This document shows, one piece after another, positions 14,279 to 22,189 of a stretch of 26,450 bases of DNA. A program made the position numbers and the translations under genes. Each line of letters starts with the position of its first letter. Positions within the stretch are counted from its first letter, which is position 1. Origin of the DNA: DASQUK01 sp050744525 (GTDB taxonomy: Bacteria; Actinomycetota; Acidimicrobiia; Acidimicrobiales; VFJN01); NCBI GenBank assembly GCA_050744525.1, contig JBOGHG010000029.1, positions 1-26,450 on the forward strand. Reading direction: 5' to 3'. The notes under the pieces were generated by a model. It was given only the letters and a program-made list of their open reading frames with translations, had not been told where the DNA came from and ran no database searches.

Positions 14279-15751
14279 GTGCAGACCAAGCTGTTCATCG
14301 ATGGGGAGTTCGTCGACGGGCTGGCGGGCGCGACGATCGAGGTGCTCGATCCCCACGACTGCTCGGTGCTGGCCGAGGTGGCCGAGGCCCGGGCCGAGGA
14401 CGTCGACCGGGCCGTGGCGGCAGCCACCGCCGCGTTCCCCGCGTGGTCCGCCACTCCGGCGGCCGAGCGGGGGAGGCTGCTGCTGCGGCTCGCCGACGCC
14501 ATCGAGGAGCGAACCGACGAGCTGGCCCGGCTGGAGAGCCGCGACACCGGTCACCCCCTGCGTGACTCTCGAGGCCTGGACGCGCCCCGCACCGCGGCCA
14601 CCTTCCGCTACTTCGGTGGCATGGCCGACAAGGTCCAGGGTTCGGTGGTGCCGGTCGAGGCCGGGTTCCTCAACTACGTCGAGCGGGCGCCGCTGGGAGT
14701 GGTCGGGCAGATCGTGCCGTGGAACTTCCCGCTCATGTTCTGCGGTTGGAAGCTTGGGCCGGCGCTCGCCGCCGGCAACACGGTGGTGCTCAAGCCCGCC
14801 GAGCTGACGCCGTTGTCGTCCCTGCGGGTGGCGGAGCTGACGGCCGAGGTGGGGATCCCACCCGGGGTGGTGAACGTCGTCCCCGGCTACGGGCAGACCG
14901 CTGGGCAGCACCTTGCCGAGCATCCGGGGGTGGCGAAGATCGCCTTCACCGGGTCGACCGCCACGGGCCGTCGGATCGTCGAGGCGTCGGCCGGGAACCT
15001 CAAGCGCATCCAGCTCGAGCTGGGCGGGAAGGGCGCCAACGTCGTGTTCGCCGACGCCGATCTCGCCGCCGCCGTCAACGGATCGGCGTTCGCCATCTTC
15101 CACAACCAGGGCCAGGCCTGCATCGCCGGGAGCCGGCTCATCCTCCACGAGGAGATCGCCGGCGAGTTCATGGAGCGGTTCGTGGCGCTGGCCCGGTCGA
15201 TCCGCCTGGGGAACCCGCTCGACGAGACGACAGAGATGGGGCCGCTCACGTCACCGATGCACCGCGACCGGGTCATCGCCTACGTCAAGGTGGCGCTCGA
15301 CGAGGGTGCCGAGATCGTCACCGGCGGCAAGGAACCCGACGACCCCGCCCTCGCCCGCGGCTGCTACGTGCTGCCCACCGTCGTGCGTGCCGATCCCGAG
15401 AGCCGGGTCAGCCGGGAGGAGGTGTTCGGGCCCTTCGTGAGCGCCACCACGTTCCGCACCGACGCCGAGGCGGTCGCCCTCGCCAACGCCACCGACTACG
15501 GGCTGGGCGGTGGCCTGTGGACCCGCGACCTCTCCCGGGCCCACCGGATCGCCCGCGCCTTCCGGTCCGGCATGGTGTGGGTCAACGCCTACAAGCGGGT
15601 CAACCCGGGCTCGCCGTTCGGCGGTGTCGGTCGCTCGGGCTACGGGCGCGATATGGGCTTCGAGGCGATGCACGAGTACACGGACGCCCACTCGGTGTGG
15701 ATCAACGTCGACGCCCGGCTGCCCCCGTGGTACCGCCGGAGCGAGGCCTGA
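14279..15751 (+). CDS. hapE: 4-Hydroxymuconic semialdehyde dehydrogenase (ALDH superfamily)
   Basis: This is a 490-residue NAD(P)-dependent aldehyde dehydrogenase of normal length. All core motifs are present: PWNF (147-150) with the oxyanion Asn149, Lys172 in LKPAE, FTGST (223-227) for cofactor binding, general-base Glu247 in LELGGKG, nucleophile Cys281 in GQACIAGSR, and EVFGPF near the C-terminus. The sequence alone says only ALDH. The specific reaction, oxidising 4-hydroxymuconic semialdehyde to maleylacetate, is inferred from its place between the dioxygenase and maleylacetate reductase genes, the same set as in hap and pnp clusters. The start is a GTG 38 bases after hapD with a weak upstream AGCGGG. 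Its TGA overlaps the ATG of the next gene (TGATG). Confidence 0.85.
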   Translation: MQTKLFIDGEFVDGLAGATIEVLDPHDCSVLAEVAEARAEDVDRAVAAATAAFPAWSATPAAERGRLLLRLADAIEERTDELARLESRDTGHPLRDSRGLDAPRTAATFRYFGGMADKVQGSVVPVEAGFLNYVERAPLGVVGQIVPWNFPLMFCGWKLGPALAAGNTVVLKPAELTPLSSLRVAELTAEVGIPPGVVNVVPGYGQTAGQHLAEHPGVAKIAFTGSTATGRRIVEASAGNLKRIQLELGGKGANVVFADADLAAAVNGSAFAIFHNQGQACIAGSRLILHEEIAGEFMERFVALARSIRLGNPLDETTEMGPLTSPMHRDRVIAYVKVALDEGAEIVTGGKEPDDPALARGCYVLPTVVRADPESRVSREEVFGPFVSATTFRTDAEAVALANATDYGLGGGLWTRDLSRAHRIARAFRSGMVWVNAYKRVNPGSPFGGVGRSGYGRDMGFEAMHEYTDAHSVWINVDARLPPWYRRSEA

Positions 15752-16575
15752 TGACGGCGGAGATCACCACCCTCGGGGATGCCGTCGCCGGCGCCGTCCA
15801 CGACGGCGACACCGTGGCGCTCGAGGGGTTCACGCACCTGATCCCGTTCGCCGCCGGGCACGAGGTCCTCCGCCAGGGCCGGCGCGAGCTGACCCTGGTG
15901 AGGCTCACACCCGACGTGCTCTACGACCAGATGATCGGCATGGGTGCGGCGCGCCGGCTGGTGTTCTCGTGGGGCGGTAACCCGGGCGTCGGGTCGCTGC
16001 ACCGGTTCCGCGACGCCATCGAGCACGGCTGGCCCCAGCCGATCGAGATCGAGGAGCACAGCCACGCCGGTATGGCGAACCGCTACGCGGCCGGCGCCTC
16101 GGGGCTGCCGTTCGCCGTGCTCCGGGGCTACGCGGGCACCGACCTGCCCGGGCACACCGCCAACGTCGCCCCGATCGCCTGCCCGTTCACGGGTGAGGAC
16201 CTCACGGCCGTGGCCGCGCTCCGTCCCGACGTCACGATCATCCACGCCCAGCAGGCTGATCGGGCCGGGAACGTGCAGCTGTGGGGCATCACGGGGGTGC
16301 AGAAGGAGGCGGCGCTGGCGGCCGACCGGGTGGTGGTCACGGTAGAGGAGATCGTCGACGCCCTCGACCCCCGTCCCGGGGCGGTCGTGCTGCCCTCGTG
16401 GGTGATCGACGCCGTTGCCGAGGTGCCCGGCGGCGCGCACCCCAGCTACGCCCACGGCTACTCGGTGCGGGACAACGCCTTCTACGAGGCGTGGGACCCC
16501 ATCAGCCGCGACCGCGCCACCTTCGCTGAGTGGATGAGACGCAACGTGCTCGACCTGGTGCCGAGCCCGAGGTGA
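15751..16575 (+). CDS. catI: 3-Oxoadipate CoA-transferase subunit A (CatI/PcaI type)
   Basis: This 274-residue subunit of a family I CoA-transferase, with its partner, moves CoA from succinyl-CoA to 3-oxoadipate. The match to CatI-type subunits is strong along the whole length: VALEGFTHLIPFAAGHEVLR, LTLVRLTPDVLYDQMIG, LVFSWGGNPGVGSLHRFRDA, IEIEEHSHAGMANRYAAGAS, GNVQLWGITGVQKEAALAA and HPSYAHGYSVRDNAFYEAWD. This is closer to CatI than to the shorter PcaI/ScoA form. The ATG overlaps the hapE stop by one base, so translation is coupled. In this operon it activates the 3-oxoadipate that the maleylacetate reductase produces. Confidence 0.9.
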   Translation: MTAEITTLGDAVAGAVHDGDTVALEGFTHLIPFAAGHEVLRQGRRELTLVRLTPDVLYDQMIGMGAARRLVFSWGGNPGVGSLHRFRDAIEHGWPQPIEIEEHSHAGMANRYAAGASGLPFAVLRGYAGTDLPGHTANVAPIACPFTGEDLTAVAALRPDVTIIHAQQADRAGNVQLWGITGVQKEAALAADRVVVTVEEIVDALDPRPGAVVLPSWVIDAVAEVPGGAHPSYAHGYSVRDNAFYEAWDPISRDRATFAEWMRRNVLDLVPSPR

Positions 16576-16625
16576 GGGGAGACCATGGCTGTCACGACGC
16601 TCGAGCAGGAGGGACGGTCCCGCGC

Positions 16626-17363
16626 GTGAACGACCCCGCCCGCGACGACGGCGCCTGGAGCGCGGACGAGATGATGACGGTGGCCGCCGCCCGCCAGCTG
16701 CGCGACGGCGAGGTGTGCTTCGTGGGGATCGGGTTGCCCTCGACGGCCGCCAACCTCGCACGGCGCACCCACGCGCCCGGGCTGGTGCTGGTGTACGAGT
16801 CCGGAACCATCGGCGCCAAGCCCCGCGCCCTGCCGCTGTCGATCGGTGACGGCGAGCTGGCGGAGACCGCCGACGCCGTGGTGTCCGTCCCCGAGATCTT
16901 CAACTACTGGCTCCAGGCCGGGCGCATCGATGTCGGGTTCCTGGCCGCGGCCGAGCTCGACCGTTGGGGTGACATCAACACCACCGTCATCGGCCCGTAC
17001 GGCACGCCCACGGTGCGCCTGCCGGGAGCGGGTGGGGCGCCCGAGATCGCAGCCTCCTGCCGGCGGGTGGTCGTCGTCGCCCGGCAGTCGCCACGTACGT
17101 TCGTGGAGCGGGTGGGCTTCCGCACCTCGACGGGCGAGAGGGTGAGCACCGTCATCACCGACCTGGGGGTGCTGACCCGCGAGCCCGGGCACGACGACCT
17201 GGTGCTCACGCAGCTCCACCCCGGTGCGAGCGTCGATGCCGCCCGGGCCGCCACCGGCTGGGACCTGCACGTGGCGGCCGACCTGGCGGACACGGCACCG
17301 CCCAGCGCCACGGAGCTCGACGTGCTGCGGGAGCTCGAGGCGACCAAGGGGGCGGTGGCGTGA
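16626..17363 (+). CDS. catJ: 3-Oxoadipate CoA-transferase subunit B (CatJ/PcaJ type)
   Basis: This 245-residue catalytic subunit pairs with CatI. The active-site glutamate of family I CoA-transferases is in VYESGTIGAKP. Also visible are MMTVAAARQLRDGEVCFVGI, GLPSTAANLARRTHAP, RWGDINTTVIGPYGTPTVRL and STVITDLGVL. The enzyme forms a glutamyl-CoA intermediate when making 3-oxoadipyl-CoA. The start is least certain here. The GTG at 16626 has GGAGGG 12 bases upstream, a long spacing, and leaves a 50-base gap after catI, the largest inside the operon after hapD-hapE. Its stop overlaps the GTG of the maleylacetate reductase gene. Confidence 0.88.
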   Translation: MNDPARDDGAWSADEMMTVAAARQLRDGEVCFVGIGLPSTAANLARRTHAPGLVLVYESGTIGAKPRALPLSIGDGELAETADAVVSVPEIFNYWLQAGRIDVGFLAAAELDRWGDINTTVIGPYGTPTVRLPGAGGAPEIAASCRRVVVVARQSPRTFVERVGFRTSTGERVSTVITDLGVLTREPGHDDLVLTQLHPGASVDAARAATGWDLHVAADLADTAPPSATELDVLRELEATKGAVA

Positions 17364-18457
17364 AGCCGTTCGTGCACGAGGCGCTGCCGGGGCGGGTCGT
17401 GTTCGGCGTCGGCTCCGTGGGACAGGTGGGCGACGAGGTCGCGGCGCTGGGGGCGGCGCGGGTCCTGCTGGTGGTCGACGAGGCGTCCAAGGCCGTCGGT
17501 GACCGCATCGCCGACGACCTCGGCGAGCGGTACGCCGGGCGCCTCGACGAGGTGCGACAGCACGTGCCCGAGGAGCTGGCCGCGGCGGCGCGGCGCAGCG
17601 CCGTCGAGGCGCGGGCCGACGGCGTGGTGACCGTCGGGGGCGGATCGGCCACCGGGCTGGGCAAGGCGATCGCCGTCGACCCGGGGGCCCAGGCCGCCGC
17701 CGGCGGTCCGGTCACGCTCGTCGCCGTCCCCACGACCTACGCGGGGTCGGAGATGACCCCCATCTACGGGGTGACGGGCGAGCACAAGCAGACCGGGCGC
17801 GACCTGCGGGCGCTGCCCCGCACGGTCGTCTACGACCCCGTGCTCACCGTGGGCATGCCGCCGTCGATCACCGCGTCCAGCGGCTTCAACGCCCTGGCCC
17901 ATTGCGTCGAGGGCCTCTACGCGCCCGGCACCGACCCGATCGTGGGACTCCAGGCCGTCGAGGGTGTCCGCGCGCTCGCCGGCGCGTTGCCGGTGGCGGT
18001 GGACCATCCCGACGACCTCGATGCCCGCGGCCGTGCGCTCTACGGCGCCTACCTGGCCGGTGCGGTGCTGGCCGTGGCGGGCACGGCGCTGCACCACAAG
18101 CTCTGCCACGTCCTCGGCGGCACATTCGGCCTCGTTCATGGCGACGTCAACGCCGTCGTGCTGCCACACGTCGTCGCCTACAACACGGAGGCGGCTCCCG
18201 AGGCCATGGCCGCCGTCGCCGTTGCCCTCGACACACGCCCCGGGGGGGCGGCTGCGGCGTTGCGTGCCCTGGCCGAGCGGATCGGCGCGCCCACCAGCCT
18301 CGACGCCCTGGGCATGCCTGCCGACGGCCTCGACCTCGTCGCCGAGCGCGCCGTCGCGGACACCGGCACGAGCAACCCGCGCCCGCCCGACGTGGCGTCG
18401 CTGCGGGCGCTGTTGCGGCGCGCCTTCGACGGGGCGCCACCGACGTGGATCCAGTGA
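17360..18457 (+). CDS. hapF: Maleylacetate reductase (iron-containing alcohol dehydrogenase family)
   Basis: This 365-residue enzyme reduces maleylacetate to 3-oxoadipate with NAD(P)H. The nucleotide-binding part shows FGVGSVGQVGDEVAALGAAR and VTVGGGSATGLGKAIAVDPG. Maleylacetate-reductase-type landmarks follow: AVPTTYAGSEMTPIYGVT, GFNALAHCVEGLYAPGTDPI, ALHHKLCHVLGGTFGLVHGD and NPRPPDVASLRALLRRA at the end. The His-rich stretches (AHCVE, HHKLCH, HGD) are the family's usual metal/active-site positions. The start is a GTG overlapping the catJ stop (GTGA). It completes the route from hydroquinone to 3-oxoadipate; gene order differs from the textbook hap cluster because the CoA-transferase pair is inserted before it. 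Confidence 0.9.
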   Translation: MKPFVHEALPGRVVFGVGSVGQVGDEVAALGAARVLLVVDEASKAVGDRIADDLGERYAGRLDEVRQHVPEELAAAARRSAVEARADGVVTVGGGSATGLGKAIAVDPGAQAAAGGPVTLVAVPTTYAGSEMTPIYGVTGEHKQTGRDLRALPRTVVYDPVLTVGMPPSITASSGFNALAHCVEGLYAPGTDPIVGLQAVEGVRALAGALPVAVDHPDDLDARGRALYGAYLAGAVLAVAGTALHHKLCHVLGGTFGLVHGDVNAVVLPHVVAYNTEAAPEAMAAVAVALDTRPGGAAAALRALAERIGAPTSLDALGMPADGLDLVAERAVADTGTSNPRPPDVASLRALLRRAFDGAPPTWIQ

Positions 18458-18475
18458 CAAACAGGGGGGATGGAG

Positions 18476-19861
18476 ATGACCCGCGACCGCGGAGACTCGT
18501 ACAACAGCTCAGGTGACCAGTCGGCGACCGACGCCAGCCGGCGCCGGTTCCTGCAGGGCGCCCTGGGCGGCCTCACGGTCGTCTCGCTGGGCGGCCTGGC
18601 GGCCTGCGGCGACGACAGCGACCGCCGCAGCGCCGGCGGCGGAGGCGGGGACGGTGGCGACGGCGGCAGCGGCGGCGGCACCATCAGGATCGGCTACGTC
18701 ACGCCCCGCAGCGGTGCGCTGGCGCCGTTCGGCGAGGCCGACGACTTCGTGCTGACCCGGATGCGGGACGTGTTCGCCGACGGCCTGGAGATCGCCGGCG
18801 CCACCTGGGCGGTCGAGGTCATGGACCGCGACAGCGAGTCCGACTCCAACCGGGCTGCCGACGTGGCGCAGGAGCTGATCGTCGACGACGGTGTCAACCT
18901 CATGCTGGTGTCGTCGACACCCGACACGACCAACCCGGTCGCCGACCAGTGTGAGCTGAACCAGGTGCCGTGCATCTCGACGGTGGCGCCCTGGCAGCCG
19001 TACTACATCGGCCGGGGCGGCGACCCGACCTCCGGCGAGCCCGCCTTCACGTACACCTACCACTTCTTCTGGGGCCTGGAGGACGTCATCGGCGTCTACC
19101 TCGCCATGTGGAACCAGGTCGACACCAACCGGGTCGTGGGCGGCCTGTTCCCCAACGATCCCGACGGCAACGCCTGGGGCGACGCCCAGAACGGCTTCCC
19201 GCCCCCGCTGCAGGAGGCGGGCTACACGCTGGTCGACCCCGGTCGCTACACCACCGGCACCAACGACTTCACCGCCCAGATCTCGGCGTACAAGGACGCC
19301 GGGGCCCAGGTGCTCACGGGCGTGCCCATCCCGCCCGACTTCACCAACTTCTGGACCCAGGCCCTGCAGCAGGACTTCCGGCCCATCGCGGCGTCGATAG
19401 GCAAGGCGCTGCTGTTCCCGTCGGCGGTCGAGGCGCTGGGCGATCAGGCTGCCGGCCTGTCGACCGAGGTGTGGTGGAGCCCGGGCCATCCATTCACTTC
19501 CTCGCTGACCGACCAGTCCGCCCGGGAGCTGGCCGACGCCTACTCCGAGGACACGGGGCGCCAGTGGACGCAACCCATCGGGTTCGCCCATGCGCTGTTC
19601 GAGGTGGCGGCCGACGTGCTGACCCGCAGCGGCGATCCCAGCGACCCGCAGGCGGTGGTCGACGCGCTCGCCGGCACACAGCTCGACACCGTCGTTGGCA
19701 ACCTCGACTGGAGCGCGGGCCCGGTGCCCAACGTCGCCAAGACCAAGCTCGTCGGTGGGCAGTGGCGCACCGGCACCGACTACCCCTACGAGATCGCCAT
19801 CGTCGCCAATGACGATCTGCTCGACGTGCCGACGGACGGGTCCATGGAGCCCATCGCGTAA
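18476..19861 (+). CDS. Tat-exported lipoprotein substrate-binding protein of a HAAT/Liv-type ABC importer
   Basis: This is a 461-residue periplasmic-binding-fold protein (type I, LivJ-like). The N-terminus carries a twin-arginine signal, SRRRFLQG, a hydrophobic stretch and lipobox LAAC with Cys44, then a Gly/Asp-rich linker. I infer Tat secretion and lipid anchoring outside the membrane. The binding domain begins IRIGYVTPRSGALAPFGEAD and continues through ELIVDDGVNLMLVSSTPDTT, NPVADQCELNQVPCISTVAP and ALAGTQLDTVVGNLDWSAG. An ATG also lies at 18470, but the GGGGG run abuts it; the ATG at 18476 has better spacing. It starts 18 bases after the maleylacetate reductase gene, so the transporter probably serves this pathway by importing hydroquinone, a precursor or a related aromatic. 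The ligand is not readable from sequence. Confidence 0.87.
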   Translation: MTRDRGDSYNSSGDQSATDASRRRFLQGALGGLTVVSLGGLAACGDDSDRRSAGGGGGDGGDGGSGGGTIRIGYVTPRSGALAPFGEADDFVLTRMRDVFADGLEIAGATWAVEVMDRDSESDSNRAADVAQELIVDDGVNLMLVSSTPDTTNPVADQCELNQVPCISTVAPWQPYYIGRGGDPTSGEPAFTYTYHFFWGLEDVIGVYLAMWNQVDTNRVVGGLFPNDPDGNAWGDAQNGFPPPLQEAGYTLVDPGRYTTGTNDFTAQISAYKDAGAQVLTGVPIPPDFTNFWTQALQQDFRPIAASIGKALLFPSAVEALGDQAAGLSTEVWWSPGHPFTSSLTDQSARELADAYSEDTGRQWTQPIGFAHALFEVAADVLTRSGDPSDPQAVVDALAGTQLDTVVGNLDWSAGPVPNVAKTKLVGGQWRTGTDYPYEIAIVANDDLLDVPTDGSMEPIA

Positions 19862-20610
19862 TGGGCGGGCCCGGCCGCGACGGGGCGATCCTCGAGGTCG
19901 AGGGCCTGCGGAAGTCGTTCGGCGGCATCGTGGTCGTCGACGACCTGTCGCTGACCGTCGCCCCCGACGAGGCGGTCGGCCTCGTCGGGCCGAACGGCGC
20001 CGGGAAGACGACGGTCTTCAACCTGGTGGCCGGTGATCTGTCGCCGGATGCCGGCAGGGTGCGCTTCGACGGCGTCGACGTGACGGCGATGCGCGCCGAC
20101 CGCCGCTGCCGGGCCGGGATTGGGCGCACGGCCCAGGTCCCCCGCCCCTATGTCGGGATGACGGTGTTCGAGAACGTGCTGGTCGGGGCCGTGTTCGGCG
20201 CCGGCTCGCCACGATCCGAGCGCACCGCGCTCGCGCCCGCGCTGGCGGCCCTCGAGCAGACGGGGCTGGCCGGCCGGGCCGACGCCGTGGCGGGCAGCCT
20301 CGGTCTGCTCGACCGCAAGCGGCTGGAGCTGGCGCGGGCGCTGGCCACGGAGCCCCGACTCCTCTTGCTCGACGAGATCGCCGGGGGGTTGACAGAGGCC
20401 GAGATGGTCGAGCTCGTCGACACCATCCGCGCCCTCGGCCGCCGCGGCCTGGCGGTGGTGTGGATCGAGCACATCGTCCACGCGCTCGTGGCGGTGGTCG
20501 ATCGCATCGTGGCGATGAGCTTCGGCCGCAAGATCGCCGAGGGCGGACCCCGCGACGTCATGGCCAGCCGCGAGGTCCAGGAGGTCTATCTGGGGGAGGT
20601 CCCGGCGTGA
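19861..20610 (+). CDS. livG: ABC transporter ATP-binding protein, LivG-like
   Basis: This is a 249-residue ATPase of the branched-chain-amino-acid/aromatic (HAAT) importer class. Walker A is GPNGAGKTT (43-51), Walker B is LLLLDEIAGG, and the H-loop follows in VVWIEHIVH. The ABC signature, usually LSYGxQ in LivG, reads LGLLDRKRLELARAL; the serine-glycine pair is lost, while the following helix is normal. Such divergence is known in some LivG relatives. Its ATG overlaps the last base of the binding-protein stop (TAATG), and its TGA overlaps the next GTG. Confidence 0.92.
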   Translation: MGGPGRDGAILEVEGLRKSFGGIVVVDDLSLTVAPDEAVGLVGPNGAGKTTVFNLVAGDLSPDAGRVRFDGVDVTAMRADRRCRAGIGRTAQVPRPYVGMTVFENVLVGAVFGAGSPRSERTALAPALAALEQTGLAGRADAVAGSLGLLDRKRLELARALATEPRLLLLDEIAGGLTEAEMVELVDTIRALGRRGLAVVWIEHIVHALVAVVDRIVAMSFGRKIAEGGPRDVMASREVQEVYLGEVPA

Positions 20611-21308
20611 GCGCGCTGCTGGAGCTGGACGCGGTCGACGCCCACTACGGCCAGCTCCAGGCCCTGTTCGGCGTCGCGCTCACCGTGGACGAGGGGGAGA
20701 CCGCGGCCATGATCGGCGCCAACGGTGCCGGGAAGACGACGCTGTTGCACATCATCGCCGGCGCTCTGCGACCCTCCCGGGGCACCGTGGCGTTCGCGGG
20801 GACGCCGTTGGCGGGCGTCAGGGCCGACCGGCGGGTGGGCCTCGGCATCGCCTTGGTCCCGGAGGGCAGGCGGCTGTTCCCGAGCCTCACCGTCGAGGAG
20901 AACCTGTTGGTCGGCGCCCACCGGCGCCGTCGCGGGCCGTGGGACCTGGCCAGGGTGTTCGAGTTGTTGCCCCTGCTCGGCCCGCTGCGCGACCGGCGCG
21001 CCGCGTACCTGTCCGGCGGCGAGCAGCAGGCGGCCGCCATCGGCCGCGCCCTGATGGCCAACCCGCGGCTGCTGCTGCTCGACGAGGTATCGCTGGGCCT
21101 CGCCCCGGCGGTCGTGAAGCAGTTGTACGCGGCGTTGCCGGGCATAGCCGCCGAGGGCACCACGCTGATCGTCGTGGAGCAGGACATAGGCCAGGCTCTC
21201 GCGGTCGCGCAACAGGTGACGTGCCTGCTCGAGGGCCGGGTGTCGCTCCGGGCCCGGCCCGGCGAGCTGACCCGCGACCGGATCACGACCGCCTACTTCG
21301 GGATGTAG
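20607..21308 (+). CDS. livF: ABC transporter ATP-binding protein, LivF-like
   Basis: This 233-residue second ATPase pairs with LivG. It has Walker A GANGAGKTT, an intact signature YLSGGEQQAAAIGRALM, Walker B LLLLDEVSLGLAP and the H-loop region LIVVEQDIGQAL. LALVPEGRRLFPSLTVEENL is the typical LivF mid-region. The start is a GTG overlapping the livG stop (GTGA), so the two ATPases are made in step. A longer in-frame extension upstream is coding-strand shadow within livG. Confidence 0.92.
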   Translation: MSALLELDAVDAHYGQLQALFGVALTVDEGETAAMIGANGAGKTTLLHIIAGALRPSRGTVAFAGTPLAGVRADRRVGLGIALVPEGRRLFPSLTVEENLLVGAHRRRRGPWDLARVFELLPLLGPLRDRRAAYLSGGEQQAAAIGRALMANPRLLLLDEVSLGLAPAVVKQLYAALPGIAAEGTTLIVVEQDIGQALAVAQQVTCLLEGRVSLRARPGELTRDRITTAYFGM

Positions 21309-21319
21309 GGGGGCGGAGG

Positions 21320-22189
21320 ATGGAGTGGGTCAACGCCATCGTCCAGGGGGTGCTCCTCGGGGGCGTGTTCGCCCTGTTCGCGACGGGCCTGTCGCTGGCG
21401 TTCGGCATCATGCGGCTGGCCAACCTCGCCCACGGCACCCTGGCATTGCTGGCGGCGTTCATCGCCTACTCGATCGTGGATGCCACCGGGGTCAACCCGT
21501 TGCTGGCGCTGTTGGCCGTGATCCCGATCATGTTCGTGGTCGGCTACCTGCTGCAGCGCGGCCTCCTGAACTTCACCCTCGGCAGTGACCCGCTGCCGGC
21601 CATCCTGGTGACCTTCGGGCTGGCCATCGTGATCGAGAACCTGCTGCTCGAGCGGTACTCGGCCGATGCCCGCGGGCTCGATGCCGGCTCGATCGAGAGC
21701 GCCAGCATCCGGGTCACCGGCGACATCGCCATCGGGTGGTTCCCCCTGATGACGCTGGCTGTGGCCGTCGGCGTGCTGGGGCTCCTGTACGTGCTGTTCG
21801 CCCGCACGCGGGCCGGCCGGGCATTCCGGGCAATCAGCGACGACCAGGCGACCGGTCGCCTGATGGGCATCGACGACCGCCACTACTACGCGCTGGCCAT
21901 GGGCATCGCCCTGGCGACGGTGGCGATCGCCGGCGTGTTCCTCGGCATCCGCACCACGTTCTCGCCGGCCGACGGCAACGCCCAGCTGCTGTTCGGCTTC
22001 GAGGCCGTCATCATCGGCGGCCTGGGGTCGCTGTGGGGCACCCTGGCCGGCGGCATCGTCCTGGGTGTGGCCCAGACCGTCGGGGCCCAGATCGAACCCG
22101 GCTGGAGCGTGCTGACCGGCCACCTCGTGTTCCTGGCCGTGTTGGCCCTGCGGCCCAACGGCTTGTTCGGAAGGGCGGCGCCTGCGTGA
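21320..22189 (+). CDS. livH: ABC transporter permease, LivH-like
   Basis: This is a 289-residue polytopic membrane protein of normal length for the family. It opens VNAIVQGVLLGGVFALFATG, the first transmembrane helix, followed by LSLAFGIMRLANLAHGTLAL, the family signature in the second. The cytoplasmic coupling region is FARTRAGRAFRAISDDQATG, and the C-terminal part is FGFEAVIIGGLGSLWGTLAG. The ATG at 21320 directly follows GGCGGAGG with almost no spacer, which is unusual and may mean weak initiation coupled to livF, whose stop is 11 bases upstream. The stop overlaps the livM GTG. Confidence 0.92.
   Translation: MEWVNAIVQGVLLGGVFALFATGLSLAFGIMRLANLAHGTLALLAAFIAYSIVDATGVNPLLALLAVIPIMFVVGYLLQRGLLNFTLGSDPLPAILVTFGLAIVIENLLLERYSADARGLDAGSIESASIRVTGDIAIGWFPLMTLAVAVGVLGLLYVLFARTRAGRAFRAISDDQATGRLMGIDDRHYYALAMGIALATVAIAGVFLGIRTTFSPADGNAQLLFGFEAVIIGGLGSLWGTLAGGIVLGVAQTVGAQIEPGWSVLTGHLVFLAVLALRPNGLFGRAAPA

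Noticed and set aside
16904..18460. Long minus-strand frame opposite the maleylacetate reductase and CoA-transferase genes.
   Set aside because: It overlaps two well-supported plus-strand enzymes, and its composition (Arg/Gly/His/Val-rich, no domain) is that of a shadow.
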